Assembly: GCA_037833965.1 (NCBI GenBank) | Contig: AP031351.1 | Coordinates: 30,082,501-30,146,500 of the forward strand | From: Marchantia polymorpha subsp. ruderalis | Lineage: Eukaryota > Streptophyta > Marchantiopsida > Marchantiales > Marchantiaceae | Reading direction: 5' to 3' | Length of the DNA stretch: 64,000 bases | Part shown: piece after piece, positions 24,984 through 37,289 of the stretch | Numbering within the stretch: the stretch's first letter is position 1 | Layout of the letters: each line of letters begins with the position of its first letter | Program-made: the position numbers and the translations under genes | The notes under the pieces: generated by a model | Told to the model about the DNA's origin: nothing | What the model saw: only the letters and a program-made list of their open reading frames with translations | Databases searched by the model: none

Positions 24984-27122
24984 GAGTTTGCTTTGAAGAT
25001 GTTTGGCCGGAATGGTTTGTCCGCACAGCTCAAACAATGGCCGAGCGTTTGCCGAGTGAATCTGCAGGAGAGACATTTTCAATCCATAATAAGAAAGACT
25101 TTAATTGTCAGCCCTGAACGCCAAACTCGAGCAGAATTAAACTTGTTCATCGCGCCAGCGATGAGGATTACATGTCCATGAAAAGATGCTCTTGTCTTCT
25201 CCTACTGCATCGACGATGATGCGTTTCTTTCTGATCCTCATATTCATGGCTCCCTCACCTGAAGCTGATGTCCATGACCCGAACTCTGTCCGTTCGATGC
25301 CCAAAACACTCTGCAGACAGCAGCAGACTTGAAAGCCAGGCCAAATTTAGTTCCGATGTCTCCTCGTTTGCTCCACAGACTTTACTAGATGACAAGTTGT
25401 GTGCAGCATTGAAAGCCCGTTCTTTAACATGTCTTCGGAAGATCCCATTAACTTTTCCTGATGGATTAATGAGTTTCAATTTCTATTCTCTCGCATATTG
25501 GCAGAAAGGTGTTGCCTTCGGACTGCTGACTGCAATTGCACATTCATAAAGAACAAACTGATTCTTGTGCTATACTGGTCTCGTCATCAGCTCGGGTTGA
25601 AACTGTTATAGATTCTCAAGCATTTCGATGGAACCGATTGCGGTTCATGCTGCTCTTACCAGCAGAACTCTCAAGAGCTGAGAAGGCACAACTCTTGAGG
25701 AATTCATGGAAGCATGACGACTACCTGATAAGCAAAGCAAGAGCCAGTGAAGGCTGCAGAGTAATGTTCAGACGACGCAATGTTTGTCACACCTGCGTTT
25801 AAGTGTGACCTTTCAGTTCGACCAGCATCTTCAAAAGCTTTGTAAGTGGTAATGAGGTTTGCCCTCCCCTCGAGCAACCAATTGAGTAATGTGTGAAATC
25901 CGAGCAGTCCAGGTCATATTTCAATTAAACCAAAGCGCTGACGAGATCTCTGTGTAAATCAATCTCTCAAGACGGTAAATGTTGGTGTAAACCTGTTCGG
26001 ACAGGGTCACATGCCTTCAATAAAAAATGACATGGTCGATGTATGAACGCATATCCTCCTCGAAATAACGAGACTAAATATTGAGCACAGACATCCGACT
26101 GGAAAATCCATGAGCATCTGGATATCGATTCGCATTCGGTTGAGATGGGAACCGCATAATTTGATGGACGGATGAATGGCCTGACATGAATTCTAAATAA
26201 ACTCGGTTTACAATTATGAATCAGGATTTGGCACTCAATGAAACCTTAAGAAGATCACACGCTGCTCTTAAGGCAACCGAGTTAATATCAGCCCCTCGAG
26301 GCATACGCAAATCGAAGGCAATGAGGTCAGCATTCATATAATAGGACACATACCTCTCCCCGTTAAGGCCGGCCCCACCCCCACCGATGTCCGACATTTA
26401 ATAGAGATTCAGACTAGCTAGTCGTTACTTCTTTATTGTCTACGGGGAGAAGGAAGATGTCCTGGCGGAGCAACTGCACTAACCAGAGGGCAAAGAGGCT
26501 CCATTCTCGTTGCATCCGTGTCTCGTCAGGCGAACATTGCACGAGTTGGATCTAGCAAGTACTCTACCAAGTAGTGGGTTAAAATCACCATATCCGCTGC
26601 AACAGAACTTTCGCTACCAGGTCAAAACATCACATTGTGACGGAACAGTTGTAGGAAGTGAAAGAATGAGGGCATGATGTGTAAAGCTAGAAAACCTTAG
26701 GAAGAGCATAGAGTAATCCACATCGACAACGTTTTGCAAGTCATCAGGTTTTTTATATAGCCATCAACCTGAGAAGTGCACTAACTCACTGTGAGATTGA
26801 TGATTGGACGAGTACCACCTCACTGTGAAGAAGACTGATACCTTTTGTCATATGCACCAAATGGATGAAAACAGACCTCAACTGAGACGGCTCGTAGTGA
26901 CCGCATCGTGGCAAAAATCGATATTTTTGTAATCTGCCACTATAAGCTTTGCCTTCTTACTTTTTACTTCTTTTGACACTTGAATAGCCAGAGATGCCAC
27001 CTCAAGATGAAATTGGATTTGATACTCACAAAAACGCAGTTTCAGTGAAAGTTTGGCTTGTTTGAAATCAAGACCTCAATCCCAAACACCAGACGACAGG
27101 GTTAAGAACACATAGGCGTTAC

Positions 27123-27210
27123 CTTTTCTTCCTGATAATCAGTTTCAGACCCTCAGAGTTCAGCTCGTATTGAACTGCTGAACCGAAAAGGTAACCTAGA
27201 TATTTAAGTT
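27123..27210 (-). CDS. Candidate internal exon of an unidentified minus-strand gene
   Basis: An 88-nt open segment with a good 3' splice site (TCTGTCTGCAG) and a donor (AAAAG|GTAACG). Read in the one long open phase it encodes LKYLGYLFGSAVQYELNSEG followed by LKLIIRKK, plausible amphipathic helices. It lies about 0.8 kb downstream of the stop of the DsbA-like gene on the same strand. Other splice-like sites nearby (an acceptor ending TTTTCCAG near 27,415 and a GTAAGTTG donor near 27,870) hint at more exons, but they could not be joined in frame. It may be part of a gene or a decayed one. Confidence 0.27.
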
Positions 27211-28048
27211 CTGCAGACAGACGTCCTTCGGACTCAGGCTTTTACAAAGTATCACTCGGCAAGGCTGGATGGATCTTACTCATTGCTTTCCATAAAATGA
27301 TCACTTTCCGACTTTGTTCCTAGTTCAATATGCCTACATGGTCAAATGTATCTGATGCTGTCCTGCAGATTGCGTGTTGTTGAATTCACGAGAGCTTCAC
27401 TTACTCTGGAAAAGAGATTCAGGATCCACATTTACTTTGAAGGTTTAAAACCAGAGAAACCGAATAACGTAAACTGAAAAAACAGTTCGACCATATAGAT
27501 GCAACGCCGCTCATTGCTTGGGCGTGCGAAGAACTCAAACTCACATCTCGGTAAGAAGGTAAGAAGAGTCCGTAAGACATGGTCTACGAAAGTGGGATTT
27601 AAACTGTACAATCAACCTTATAACATACATGACATGGATAACGCTAGCTATCACAATGCTCTTCGGCTCAGAATCTTTCAAGACAAACTCCACGGACAAT
27701 CAAAACCTAGTGATACTCTCGGACCACCACATTCCTTGCAAGTGAGACCATACTCAAGCTCGAATTCGACCGTGGTTTCAGTAATGTGCGCCAAATTAAG
27801 AGTATTACATCGTAGGAAAAGTTTCAGGGCAGAATATAGTTACATAATCTACTTCATCATGTTTGTGGCCGTCTTCGACCAACTTACAAGCAATGCTGGA
27901 TGTCGTCTTCTAAATCTGTACAGGAACATCCTCAGTTTGTTCTAATTATACCGCTATCCGCATCTCTCCCAGATTCACTTGGACAAATGAAATGCTTCTG
28001 CTGGCTGGAAGTTATCCCGCAACAAGTTTCAATTATGACAAACGCTGC

Positions 28049-31000
28049 TCATTCTTGCGTCTGCTTGATCGCTTTTGAGATTGCAGCTTCAAAAGTTGTA
28101 ACATCCTGTCAACGGGGGAGAAAAGAAAACGAACAACCAAAAACAGCAAACAATAATTAGAGAAGGTTCTAACCCCTGTGGCGCTAGGCCTCGAACCCTT
28201 TGACTGACTGCATAGCATCTGCTCAGCTAGTGGGACAGGCGTGACAGCAGATGTACACAAAGACGGGGGGATTGGCTCTGACTGAGAACTCAGTAAAATC
28301 CATTATAAAACACGAGGTCAGCGCTGAGTGATACCTGAGCTCCAGAAAGAGAGAGTCTGTTATTTATCCTAAAATGAGGGACTGAATGTATTCCTAGGGC
28401 AGATTTGGCACGTGAATCCATCGCCAGTACGTCCTCTGTCCCTTGATCTGATTTCTGCATATATCAGGCGACAATCAGCTTTCATAAGCATTCAAAATGT
28501 GTAGACTAAGAAAAATCACTCGTCGATCAGAGTGAAACTCAAGTTAAGGATCGCTTCACGACGCTCCTTGATGGCTTAGAAGCCATCAAGGAGAAGCAAT
28601 CAAGAAAAGCAATTCCGATGTTGCGCAAGAGACCGAGACCACATGTACGGCCCGTTCTTGGGGGCTGTTGGATAAGAAAGAGCATTTATGTTTCATTGCC
28701 CTTTACATATTCGAACTGCGTAGACTTTGCAGATTTGTTAATAACGAACTCTGATTTATTTGCACCGCTGATTCACTGAGAAGAATAAGTATATGAGTAT
28801 ATTATAGCAGTAAAAAGTTGTTGTCACAAGTCTCGTCATTTTACCAAGAGACCCATGAATGGGTTGTGCTTCTAATGAACTTTGAATTCCATTCTTTCTT
28901 TCTTTGTGTGTTCCCGTACCTAGCCCAAAAAACAGTTCATTCTCTCACAAATAGGAAGGAACAACGACAGTTAAGTTCAAAATACAAACGTTGGTTCAAG
29001 TTGAATATACTGGTACAAGATCTATCGCACAATTCTATATATAAAGCAGCAGACACTCTTTTGCAACGACTCGAACGAAGACCAGCGATGTACATTAGTC
29101 TGTCAATAGCGAGGCCAAAATTTTAGCAGGTTTTTACAACACACCTAGCTGGCCCTTAATGTTAAAATTGTGTATTACGGAACATTCTCAATTAACCCAT
29201 TGAAATTACAGTTTCTACGATCCCTTACTCTAGAGATTGTTTTGCTCTTCTCACACAAGTTTTTCGAAAATAAGTTCACATGTTGATATAAAACGGCTTG
29301 GAGCACCGTCAATTTCCTCTTCATTCAGAGAAATCCAAGACGCTCAACAACTGCACATTCAGAGATGGAACTCCCCCGACACATGAGATACCTTCAAATC
29401 AACGTGAAGGTATGAAAAAAGATTGAGCCAGAATTTACAGCCGTCCCCAAATCTACTCCGCTACGAACATTACTAGTGAAATATGCACGAAAGATCATAA
29501 AACGCTCGTACTTAACGAGCTTCTGAGAACTCTGTTTTCATGCTAAGTTTCCTTTAGTTTGGCCTCCGTGAGTACAAATGTTTCATTCCATATTGATATC
29601 CAAAGGACTCATTTAAAGTCATGGAGCCCCAGAATGAACATACACACTAAACATGGCTACAGGTGATCTTCGAAGGAGCGGAATTCACCAGAACAATCCT
29701 GTATCTCATGAACAAGTATCTCAAGGTCAGAAAACTATAAAATGGTCGTTGAAGTAAAGATGAGATGACTTACAAGATACTCCTCAGCACCAGGCAAGCC
29801 AAGTTCATTCGCCACCGAAATAAGGACGTCAAGCTTTGAAACATTTGCACCTTCCTCGTAAGTTTTCAGAAGCAAAAGTTGCTTGGCATCAGGACCTCTG
29901 CCATAGGTTTCGGCTAGAAGTATTAGCCTGCCAGAACAATTTTGCAAACAACACCAAATTAAAAAAATGATCTCAAATGAAGACAATTCTCGGTTGATGT
30001 TTAAGTTCAATCTGGTATCGACTTCGAGAAACAAACACATTCTGGTAGCCAACAGAATAGCAGAGAATCGAGAATCACACCTGTGGGCATTGAGAGTATT
30101 CGGCCACCATCGCCAATTTCCGAACTTCAAACCGTTTTTGGCACCTGATCTGGAAAAGGGAATAGTTGATCAGATATGAAAGCCCATAACGACTACGATA
30201 CATACATTTCAGAACATTTACCCAGTATGAACCTGAGGACTAGCAGTTGGAAAGATACCTCCGCAAGTCTTGAGTCCAAGAATCGGAGCCCCATCGACGT
30301 TTGTTATAGGCCAAATACTCCTCACCCTCTGGTCTAGTCTTCTTATCAATCATGTATGGATGCCTGAGTACAATATGGAGCTCATAAGCGAAAGTAATCA
30401 GGGTTCTTTTCGTAAGATTCCTACCTATGGAACTTCTGCAAATGTTGATACATTTGAATAAGTAGACAGACAGGTATTGCAATGGGCTGGATTAGAAGTC
30501 TTAGCATATTTCAACCACGATCGTTGCAACTCGTCTTGAATACGATGCTGAAAACTCTGATAAGCTGATAACAAAAGGTTGAATCATCGGCATTCCGGAC
30601 ATCGAGGCTGGTTTTCCTTGACAACAAAGGTTTATATATATATATAAAAAAAAATTACGATTAATGACGAGAATGTGCTTCTTGAGAGTGAAGTACCATT
30701 TCACAACGATTCGAGGAGTTTGAGTTTTGGCTTGAATATTCAGAATTGCTTGATCAAGGCGGGTCTGCGAGGACAACACAAATGAACGCCATCAATTGAA
30801 GAAGGTTCGCGCTACCGCTAGCAAGACGCCAAGTTATATCATTGAATACTGTAGGATTCTAACGAAATGTAAACTTGTCCAGCAGCTCCGATACCATTCA
30901 GCTCGAATCTTGAGTGTCAAGAAAAGCAACTCGATAAAACGTAAAATGGATGAGCACCGGTACAGTGCTCATCCAAATGCAAGAGTTTAAGCTGGAAGCC

Positions 31001-31526
31001 TTCCTTTGATAGCATCATGGACAGGCGAGCCGCGGGTACAGAATGTTCTCACACATGAAGACCGTTTCTATTACACAATTCAGTTGTTGAGATGCGAATA
31101 TCGCAGCTGACTGAACCCATGCGCAAGAAAGGACGCAGTAACTCTTTGACAGTGCAAGAAATTTCTGTCTGAAATTCTGAGGCTAAATTAGTTCTCACCG
31201 AAAACAAATCCAGCTCAATTCAGCGCCCGTACTGTAGTACGGGCGCTGAATTGGATTTCCTCGGCTGGAAAATTGGAATACTGTACAATAGTGAAGTATA
31301 CCAATTTTCCAGCCAAAAAAAACGAATACAGCGCCCATCAGTATCTTTACATTCGAGCACGGAATCAGACTGAACTCAAAAGCAATCAGAATACGCAAAA
31401 TTATGCGGCAAAACATTAAAGTCCGGCGAAGGAGACACCGACCTTGCCGACATAACACCATGGACATGAAATGTCACTCCAAGCGTCGATGTTAACAACA
31501 TTCGGAGCAGGAACAGGAGTAGCCAT
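28049..31526 (-). CDS. DsbA/FrnE-like thioredoxin-fold oxidoreductase (2-hydroxychromene-2-carboxylate isomerase-like), nine exons
   Basis: Predicted DSBA-domain protein related to bacterial FrnE and plant DSBA oxidoreductase-family proteins; substrate unknown. Exons on the minus strand: 31526-31443, 30764-30697, 30363-30259, 30149-30081, 29927-29774, 29734-29689, 29391-29352, 28356-28335, 28105-28049. Phases agree throughout and give about 214 residues, within the usual family range. Residues 13-28 read IDAWSDISCPWCYVGK, with the CPWC redox motif at 21-24. Next come RLDQAI, EGEEYLAYNKRRWGSDSWT, GNWRWWPNTLNAHRL, and YEEGANVSKLDVL..GLPGAEEYL. GGVPSL fits the cis-proline loop, SLSGAQ is the conserved C-terminal motif, and the final exon encodes DVTTFEAAISKAIKQTQE. 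No signal peptide is seen, suggesting a cytosolic protein. Exons 1-5, 8 and 9 are firm. Exons 6 and 7 are inferred from frame and family spacing; exon 7 could end 3 nt further on, and intron 5 would be only 39 nt. Confidence 0.85.
28187..28236 (-). repeat. tRNA-derived (SINE-head-like) sequence inside intron 8 of the DsbA-like gene
   Basis: Read on the minus strand, CCACTAGCTGAGCAG resembles a pol III A box (TAGCTGAGCAG, plus-strand 28219-28229), and GGTTCGAGGCC (28187-28197) resembles a B box with one mismatch. The gap between the boxes is shorter than in a tRNA, and no acceptor stem or cloverleaf forms. That fits the tRNA-derived head of a SINE better than a tRNA gene. No tail or target-site duplication was identified. 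Confidence 0.35.
28564..28593. repeat. Perfect 14-bp inverted repeat, 2-nt spacer
   Basis: CTCCTTGATGGCTT, AG, AAGCCATCAAGGAG: a nearly continuous 30-bp palindrome in intron 7 of the DsbA-like gene. Confidence 0.97.
31216..31253. repeat. Perfect 17-bp inverted repeat, 4-nt loop
   Basis: CAATTCAGCGCCCGTAC (31216-31232), loop TGTA, then its exact reverse complement (31237-31253). An outer AAATCC/GGATTT pairing is also possible with a bulge. It lies in intron 1 of the DsbA-like gene. Confidence 0.97.
31263..31314. repeat. Perfect 14-bp inverted repeat, 24-nt loop
   Basis: GGCTGGAAAATTGG (31263-31276) and its exact reverse complement (31301-31314). Inside, ATAC and GTAT extend the stem after one mismatch. 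It is only 9 bp from the 31216-31253 hairpin, in the same intron. Confidence 0.95.
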
Positions 31527-31899
31527 GCCTAACAATTCGACGTGTCTGCAGACCTGTTTCAAGATTTAAGTCTAGCGAGGAATCGGCCACTTGTATCGAC
31601 TAACCCTATTCTTGAAGTCCAGGCACATGAACAAATTGGCTCGTCTTCGTTCTTGTCGAATAGGCAGCAAAGCGACAAGTGTGAGCGCACGCGAGTAGCG
31701 AATCGCTCGAGCCAAATGTTCCAAGTGGTGGCCAAATGTGCTTCTGTGCAGCCATCCGAGACACGACGACGACGCTTTCTCGCGTTCTGCATTTACGACA
31801 TTGTAAATACATTTTTGTGTCCTGGTTTGTGTACCTTACAAAGACCTCAAATTGATTGTTAGCATGTTACCGAGAAGAATTCTTGTATTCTATATGGCG

Positions 31900-34059
31900 A
31901 GACAATCTACTTTTCTGTTTATTGGAATCAGAACCTCATGGGAATGCGAATAATATAGCAAAAGGATAGGACATATAATGATATGCCAATAAAAGAAGGG
32001 CTACTTTGTAAATTGTTGGATGTATGAAACTGGATTGGTGACATGGGCTAGCCCCAGTATTGTACAATGGATTAGATCTGTAACTACATTTGAGATGTCT
32101 TCATTAGTTAGAACTTTCAACAATTATGAAAACATGAGCGAAATCGATTGATATTGATGGCATTAGCTTTTGCTATAGTTGCATCATATTGAGTTGAAAA
32201 CAATTGTTGAGACATCATACGACTATTCCTAGTGTTGTGGACTTGTGTGCAATTTCTCGCAAACAAACTTGAGTACAAGAAGATGGGTATTCTCAAACCA
32301 TGTCACAGTTGATAACCACCACATACTCAACGATATCATAGTACTCTCAAACCAAGTAAAGATTTTGCTCGACTTCTAGTCCACTAGAACATACCAACCT
32401 ACATAAAAAAATATGCATCATCACGTTACATAGCAATCTCAATATTCTATTGTGATCATCGATGCATATATGGCTAAGATTGATATAAATACATGTTGCA
32501 TCTAAGAATATATTACATTCTGACATGAATAATAAAGTATATGGAAGGGAATATATCTTATTTCATATTAAACGGCACATACATTTCGCCTGATATATGA
32601 TAAATAACTCTAATATAAAATCTACCTAAGCAATATCTCACAAAATGATTTCAAAATTGATGGATAAAGCTTTAAGTGCAAGGTTACAGAATAGTTTATT
32701 TATTTTGATACTCTTATTATTCAAGATCTTGGATTATTTTCACATTCCACCAAAACATCTATGAGAATGATATACTGCTTGATCAGATTTTTAGATTTTT
32801 AGGAAAAAAAACAGTTTATTTTTGGGGATATATTAAAAAATTAAAAATGTGTAGTTGATCACATCATTTAATGACTAGTGTAGAATAGATACAAATTTAG
32901 ATTTTTAATTTGGAATTCGGTCAAATTGTATGAAAAAGATACATTTTGACTGAAAAATAGTTGATAAGATGAGTTCTTTTGAAGTTTCAAAATATTAGTT
33001 GAGTTTCATCAAAAATAATTATGATAACATTAAAAACTTTACAAAATAGCCAACGCATGATTTACAAATTGAACTTTTAAAGTTAAAATATACTTTTTGT
33101 GAGATATCAAGATTGAAGAACAAAATAAGACAATTAACACATGTTTTTAGTGTTGACAGCAATGTAATGTTGTGAGTTTGTGAAAAAAAATTTCATTTAA
33201 AAAATTATAAGTTAGATGAATCTTTATGTTAAGATTAATGAACTCAAGTCAAATTGATTTAACTGGAAAATGTCAGCTAAAGTTTGATGTACACAATCAA
33301 AATTGCAAGATTGTACTTAGTATTCCGTGTGTAATAGTATAGTGTAGTAACTAAAAAATTTGCTGCGGAAAATTTTCTATAGTATTTTTTTTAAAGATGA
33401 ATTTTTATAATACGACATGACATAATATAATGAAATATTGATTATATCATTGATATTAAATTGTAATATAACTAATAAACATAAAAAAATTAAATACTGA
33501 AAATATTATTATAATTCCATGCAATCATAGTCTAGCAGTGAATTATCAAAGACAATATTCGTACTTGGAAAAAGTTATCAAAGAGATAATGTTTTTAGAA
33601 AGTCCATCCTAGAAAAGAGTACTTCAACAAGCGAGGTCACATTCAGCAGTGCATGTGATGATATTCACATTGCAAAGATTGTGCAAAGTTTCTATAAATT
33701 TCATGAGCAAAGTTTCTATAATACTTCGTGATAACATACATTATCATTGAATAATGTGGAAACTTTGCACAATATCTGCAAAAACATATATTATTTGGAA
33801 GAAAATAAAGATAGTACTTAGAAATAAAGATCTATCATTTAGCCCTCAGTCTCAAAGTAATCAAAAGAATACTTGTGAATGAATCACACTTCATACAAAG
33901 TGACGTCGATACAAAATTTAATTCATTAAAAAAAGAGATTCATAAGAAACCTTAGATGAGCATTTATTGCATATGCAATGGTATTGGAAGAAGCCATCTT
34001 ATATGATGTGAAGGTTGAACAAGTATAGCAGGTGGCGAAGAGCCGACATGGAGGTGCCA

Positions 34060-34092
<33 letters not shown>

Positions 34093-36600
34093 TCGCGTTC
34101 TTAGTACTAGCAGAACGAAAAGTCATGGCGTCTATGCAAAGAAGAAAAGTACCGAACGTAGTCGGCATTTTAGGATTGTTACAACCTTTAGCAGATGGCG
34201 TAACCTTCTGCTTGAGCTTTTTTTTGAAAGAATGGAAAGCTCGTAGGTCTCTTGAGGTTTTAACGTAGTTTCATGGACTAGGATCAAATGTTTTAGATAT
34301 CATGAAGAAAGTAGAGTCGGCTGGAGATATAGATTTGTGCTACTATTGGATGAAAAGATACATGTTAGTTTATGCCTATATTGTAAACATACAATTTGAA
34401 GTATACTAAACGGAAAGAAAAATAGAATGAAAAGAGTTTACATGAAAAGTTCGACTAAAGAACATATCAATCTGACATCTCTTTAATCATATCAATTATT
34501 GAAAGCGCTAATGCTTCAAGAACCAAAGAGACATCTAAGACAAAGAAAAAAAAGGCAAAAGCATCTACCACAAATTACAAACAAACATTAAGGCTGCATC
34601 AATATATTGAATAATACATTTTGAACAATATATTGAATAAAATCATTTTAATTAGCAAGTTGAAGTTTATCAAAAATGGTGATTCTGAAATTGTCAAAAA
34701 AAGGATTCACGATGTTCACATTAAAATCATCAAAAATAAATGTCCAGCAACCTAATTCTATTACAAGAATTCATAGCATTGTTTTCTAGCAAATAGAAAA
34801 ATATACATATTAAATGTTTGAAAATTTTTTCTTATTAAATTCAATTCGATGATGAAGAGATGGAGTAAGATGTGAAGGTATCAAGTTATTACAGTCAATT
34901 ACATAGGAGAAGAACAACAACCAATATTTGTGTGAAGCTAAAGGAGATCAAGAATTGAATATTAGTGTTGATTGATCATGAATCAACAATCAATATAATG
35001 TTAAATAGACTCTAATAAAAAAACAGATTTATTGTGACAAGACATGGCTGGATTATTAAATTAGCCAATAACATCAAAGTAGGGTTGTAAATGCTTGTTC
35101 AACGCTCATATGAGAACTGAATATGTAGATATTATGAAAAATCAATTTTTGTATGATTCCATCATACACTTTGATACTTGAATATTCATAAATAATAGAA
35201 GTCAATATCAATACAAAAATGTTGGATGATGCATGAGTGCATGCACATATTGGCAATAAAATGAAAAGCAACTTGTGCAATTTTGAAATAGTGAGGAACA
35301 CATAAGCATTGTTGGCAATAGAAGCTTTTCAAAATCTACAAAAATTTAATATATTAGAAGAAAATCATGTTAGTATTAATACATAGTGGTATTATAAAAA
35401 CATATTTTCATTTACACAGAAGAATTGATTAAGGTTTTATGTGAGGATTACAATGTATACAAAAATTTTAAGATTTTAAAAGATGAGGAAAAATCAATTT
35501 GAAAAATTAGAATAGAAATGTGTGGATGGGAAGATTTTAGAGTAGTAGCGACATATGTTTAGAATTTATGAAGAATTGATATGATAAATCTATTTGATGA
35601 AGATTGGATTTGTTTGTTAAGATAAAATGATAAAGTTTTGTTCCATGAATTTTCTATTCCTCATTCACTATTGAAATTTTTCAAACACATGAGTTTGAAG
35701 GAAGAGTAAATACAATATGATGTATAAGAAAATGAAAACTATTGCTAGCATTATGCATGAAGACTAACTTAAAATAGTAAATTCAAAAAATTAAACTAAC
35801 TAACATGAATAACATAATACACAAGACTTTTGATACTACCATCAAGTAGCAGAAGATTCAATCCAAGAATTTTTCATAACAAACGAGCAGAAGTGGTCAA
35901 AATAAGTGCATCCAAAACATTTAATTGCAATCTTTTTTGAAGCAAAGGAAATAATACATGTGTATTCTAATGTGGTAGCTCCTAAAATGACTTTCACTCA
36001 GTGTCATGCGAGCTGGAATCTGATATTAATTCCTATAGTCACCAAATAAATATGGTTTTATAATTATAGGCGCGAAAGAATGTTATGTGAAATAAAGAAA
36101 TATGTGTAATGATATGAAATATCCAACATTGTTGAATCTTGACTACAATTTGAAATTTTAGAAAAATCTTTTCATTTTGATTTTTAATAATAACGTTAAG
36201 TTATGATAAAGAAAATGAACACCAGAATTGATTCAATCATCATATATATATTACAAAATTTCAACATTTGGTGTTTTAGCATTAGTATTTTTAATTATAA
36301 CTCATTAGAGACATGTGTATATATATATTCATCATGAAATTACATAGTTAATAGCATAAAATACATTTATTCATTTATTTCATGCATTAGTAGCAGATTA
36401 AGTAGATAAATGCAAGTAAGTCAAATTAAGCTGAAATGCACTTAACACCATTTTCATTAGATCCAAGGCAAGATTTTACAATGACTTCAAGAGCATCAGG
36501 CTAGGTATAATTAAATTGAATATTGAATGTTTGAGAATATAGTTTTGATCACTCTCGTCCTTATTTGACGAGAGGGCAAAATGTGTTTGAAAATGCATTA
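31900..36600. other. AT-rich block carrying the NUPT, no gene
   Basis: About 4.7 kb of strongly AT-rich DNA with almost no ORF above 75 codons. The island of balanced composition at about 34.03-34.26 kb contains the plastid 23S fragment. Probably decayed repeats and insertions. Confidence 0.7.
34029..34094 (-). pseudogene. Fragment of plastid-type 23S rRNA (nuclear plastid insertion, NUPT)
   Basis: On the minus strand this 66-bp stretch closely follows the plastid 23S rRNA peptidyl-transferase region, the part reading CTTCCCCAAGAG, CATCGACGGGAAGG, TTTGGCACCTC, ATGTCGGCTCTTCGCCACCTG. By memory of the family at least two positions differ (a C for G after CACCTC, and a T for C in GAGTTCAC). The plastid CTTCCCCAAGAG and GACGGGAAGG variants separate it from mitochondrial and bacterial 23S. 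It is far too short to function and lies in an AT-rich block, so it is a decayed organelle insertion. Confidence 0.85.
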
Positions 36601-36982
36601 AGCCGATAAAGGGATTCTACGTATCTAGCACCTTAGATTGTATGAGTTCATAGATTTAAATAGGTGACAAAATTCTAATATAGCACTCTTCAGTCCTTGT
36701 TATACTAGAGGAGGGCTTGGTTTCGGTCTTCATTGATTTGGGCCACCTATCTCCCTTTTACATTTTCTGTGATTCTGAACATCTTCGGTGATTCCAAGAT
36801 TTTCTCAGTTACCTCTCTCAAGTGGGCTCGAAGCCTTCAGCTTGGATTGTATGAACAGTCACGAAATTGTGTCATACTCTGTCAGAGCCGTACAGCTCAT
36901 ATCTGCTCTTTAATCTTCACATAATTATATTCGTCATATAAAGGCGTGTCTTGTAGCGGTAGAAAATTGTTGTCATTGATAT

Positions 36983-37213
36983 TCATGATCTGTCCAGATT
37001 CAAAGGACCAAGTGAATCATTTTTCACCGGGCAACCGCCGGACGATACATAAATTCCATAAATTCCATGTGTAGCACTTACTGTTGTCCTATAATACATT
37101 GTGTATACCAATAACAAGATCGCCAGAAGACTAAGAATTGTGGCAGCAAGCTTTGAGTAGTTAACAACATTGAATACTCCAGCTGTTTTCCTCTTATCGC
37201 TCTTGGTTGACAT
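36983..37213 (-). CDS. Hypothetical 76-residue single-pass membrane protein
   Basis: An uninterrupted minus-strand ORF from ATG 37213 (an upstream in-frame start could extend it to 37285). It begins MSTKSDKRKTAGVFNVVNYS, continues into a long hydrophobic segment (residues about 21-41: KLAATILSLLAILLLVYTMYY), and ends with a short Gly/Ser-rich tail. The basic-then-hydrophobic order resembles the N-terminus of a type II membrane protein. It sits at the edge of the AT-rich block. It may be a complete small protein or the first exon of a larger one: possible donors lie after GIYGIY and after GGCP. No family recognised. Confidence 0.3.
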   Translation of the reverse strand: MSTKSDKRKTAGVFNVVNYSKLAATILSLLAILLLVYTMYYRTTVSATHGIYGIYVSSGGCPVKNDSLGPLNLDRS

Positions 37214-37289
37214 TTTGACGTTTTCTTTTGACAACACAAACGACACACCTTTACGATGCGCAGTACCAGCTTCTCTAGACGTCACTCCT

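Noticed and set aside
27499..27945. 148-codon plus-strand ORF as a transposon polyprotein remnant
   Set aside because: No reverse transcriptase, integrase or RNase H motif could be read in any frame.
28187..28236. A full tRNA gene
   Set aside because: The A- and B-box spacing is too short and no acceptor or anticodon stem forms; kept only as a possible SINE head.
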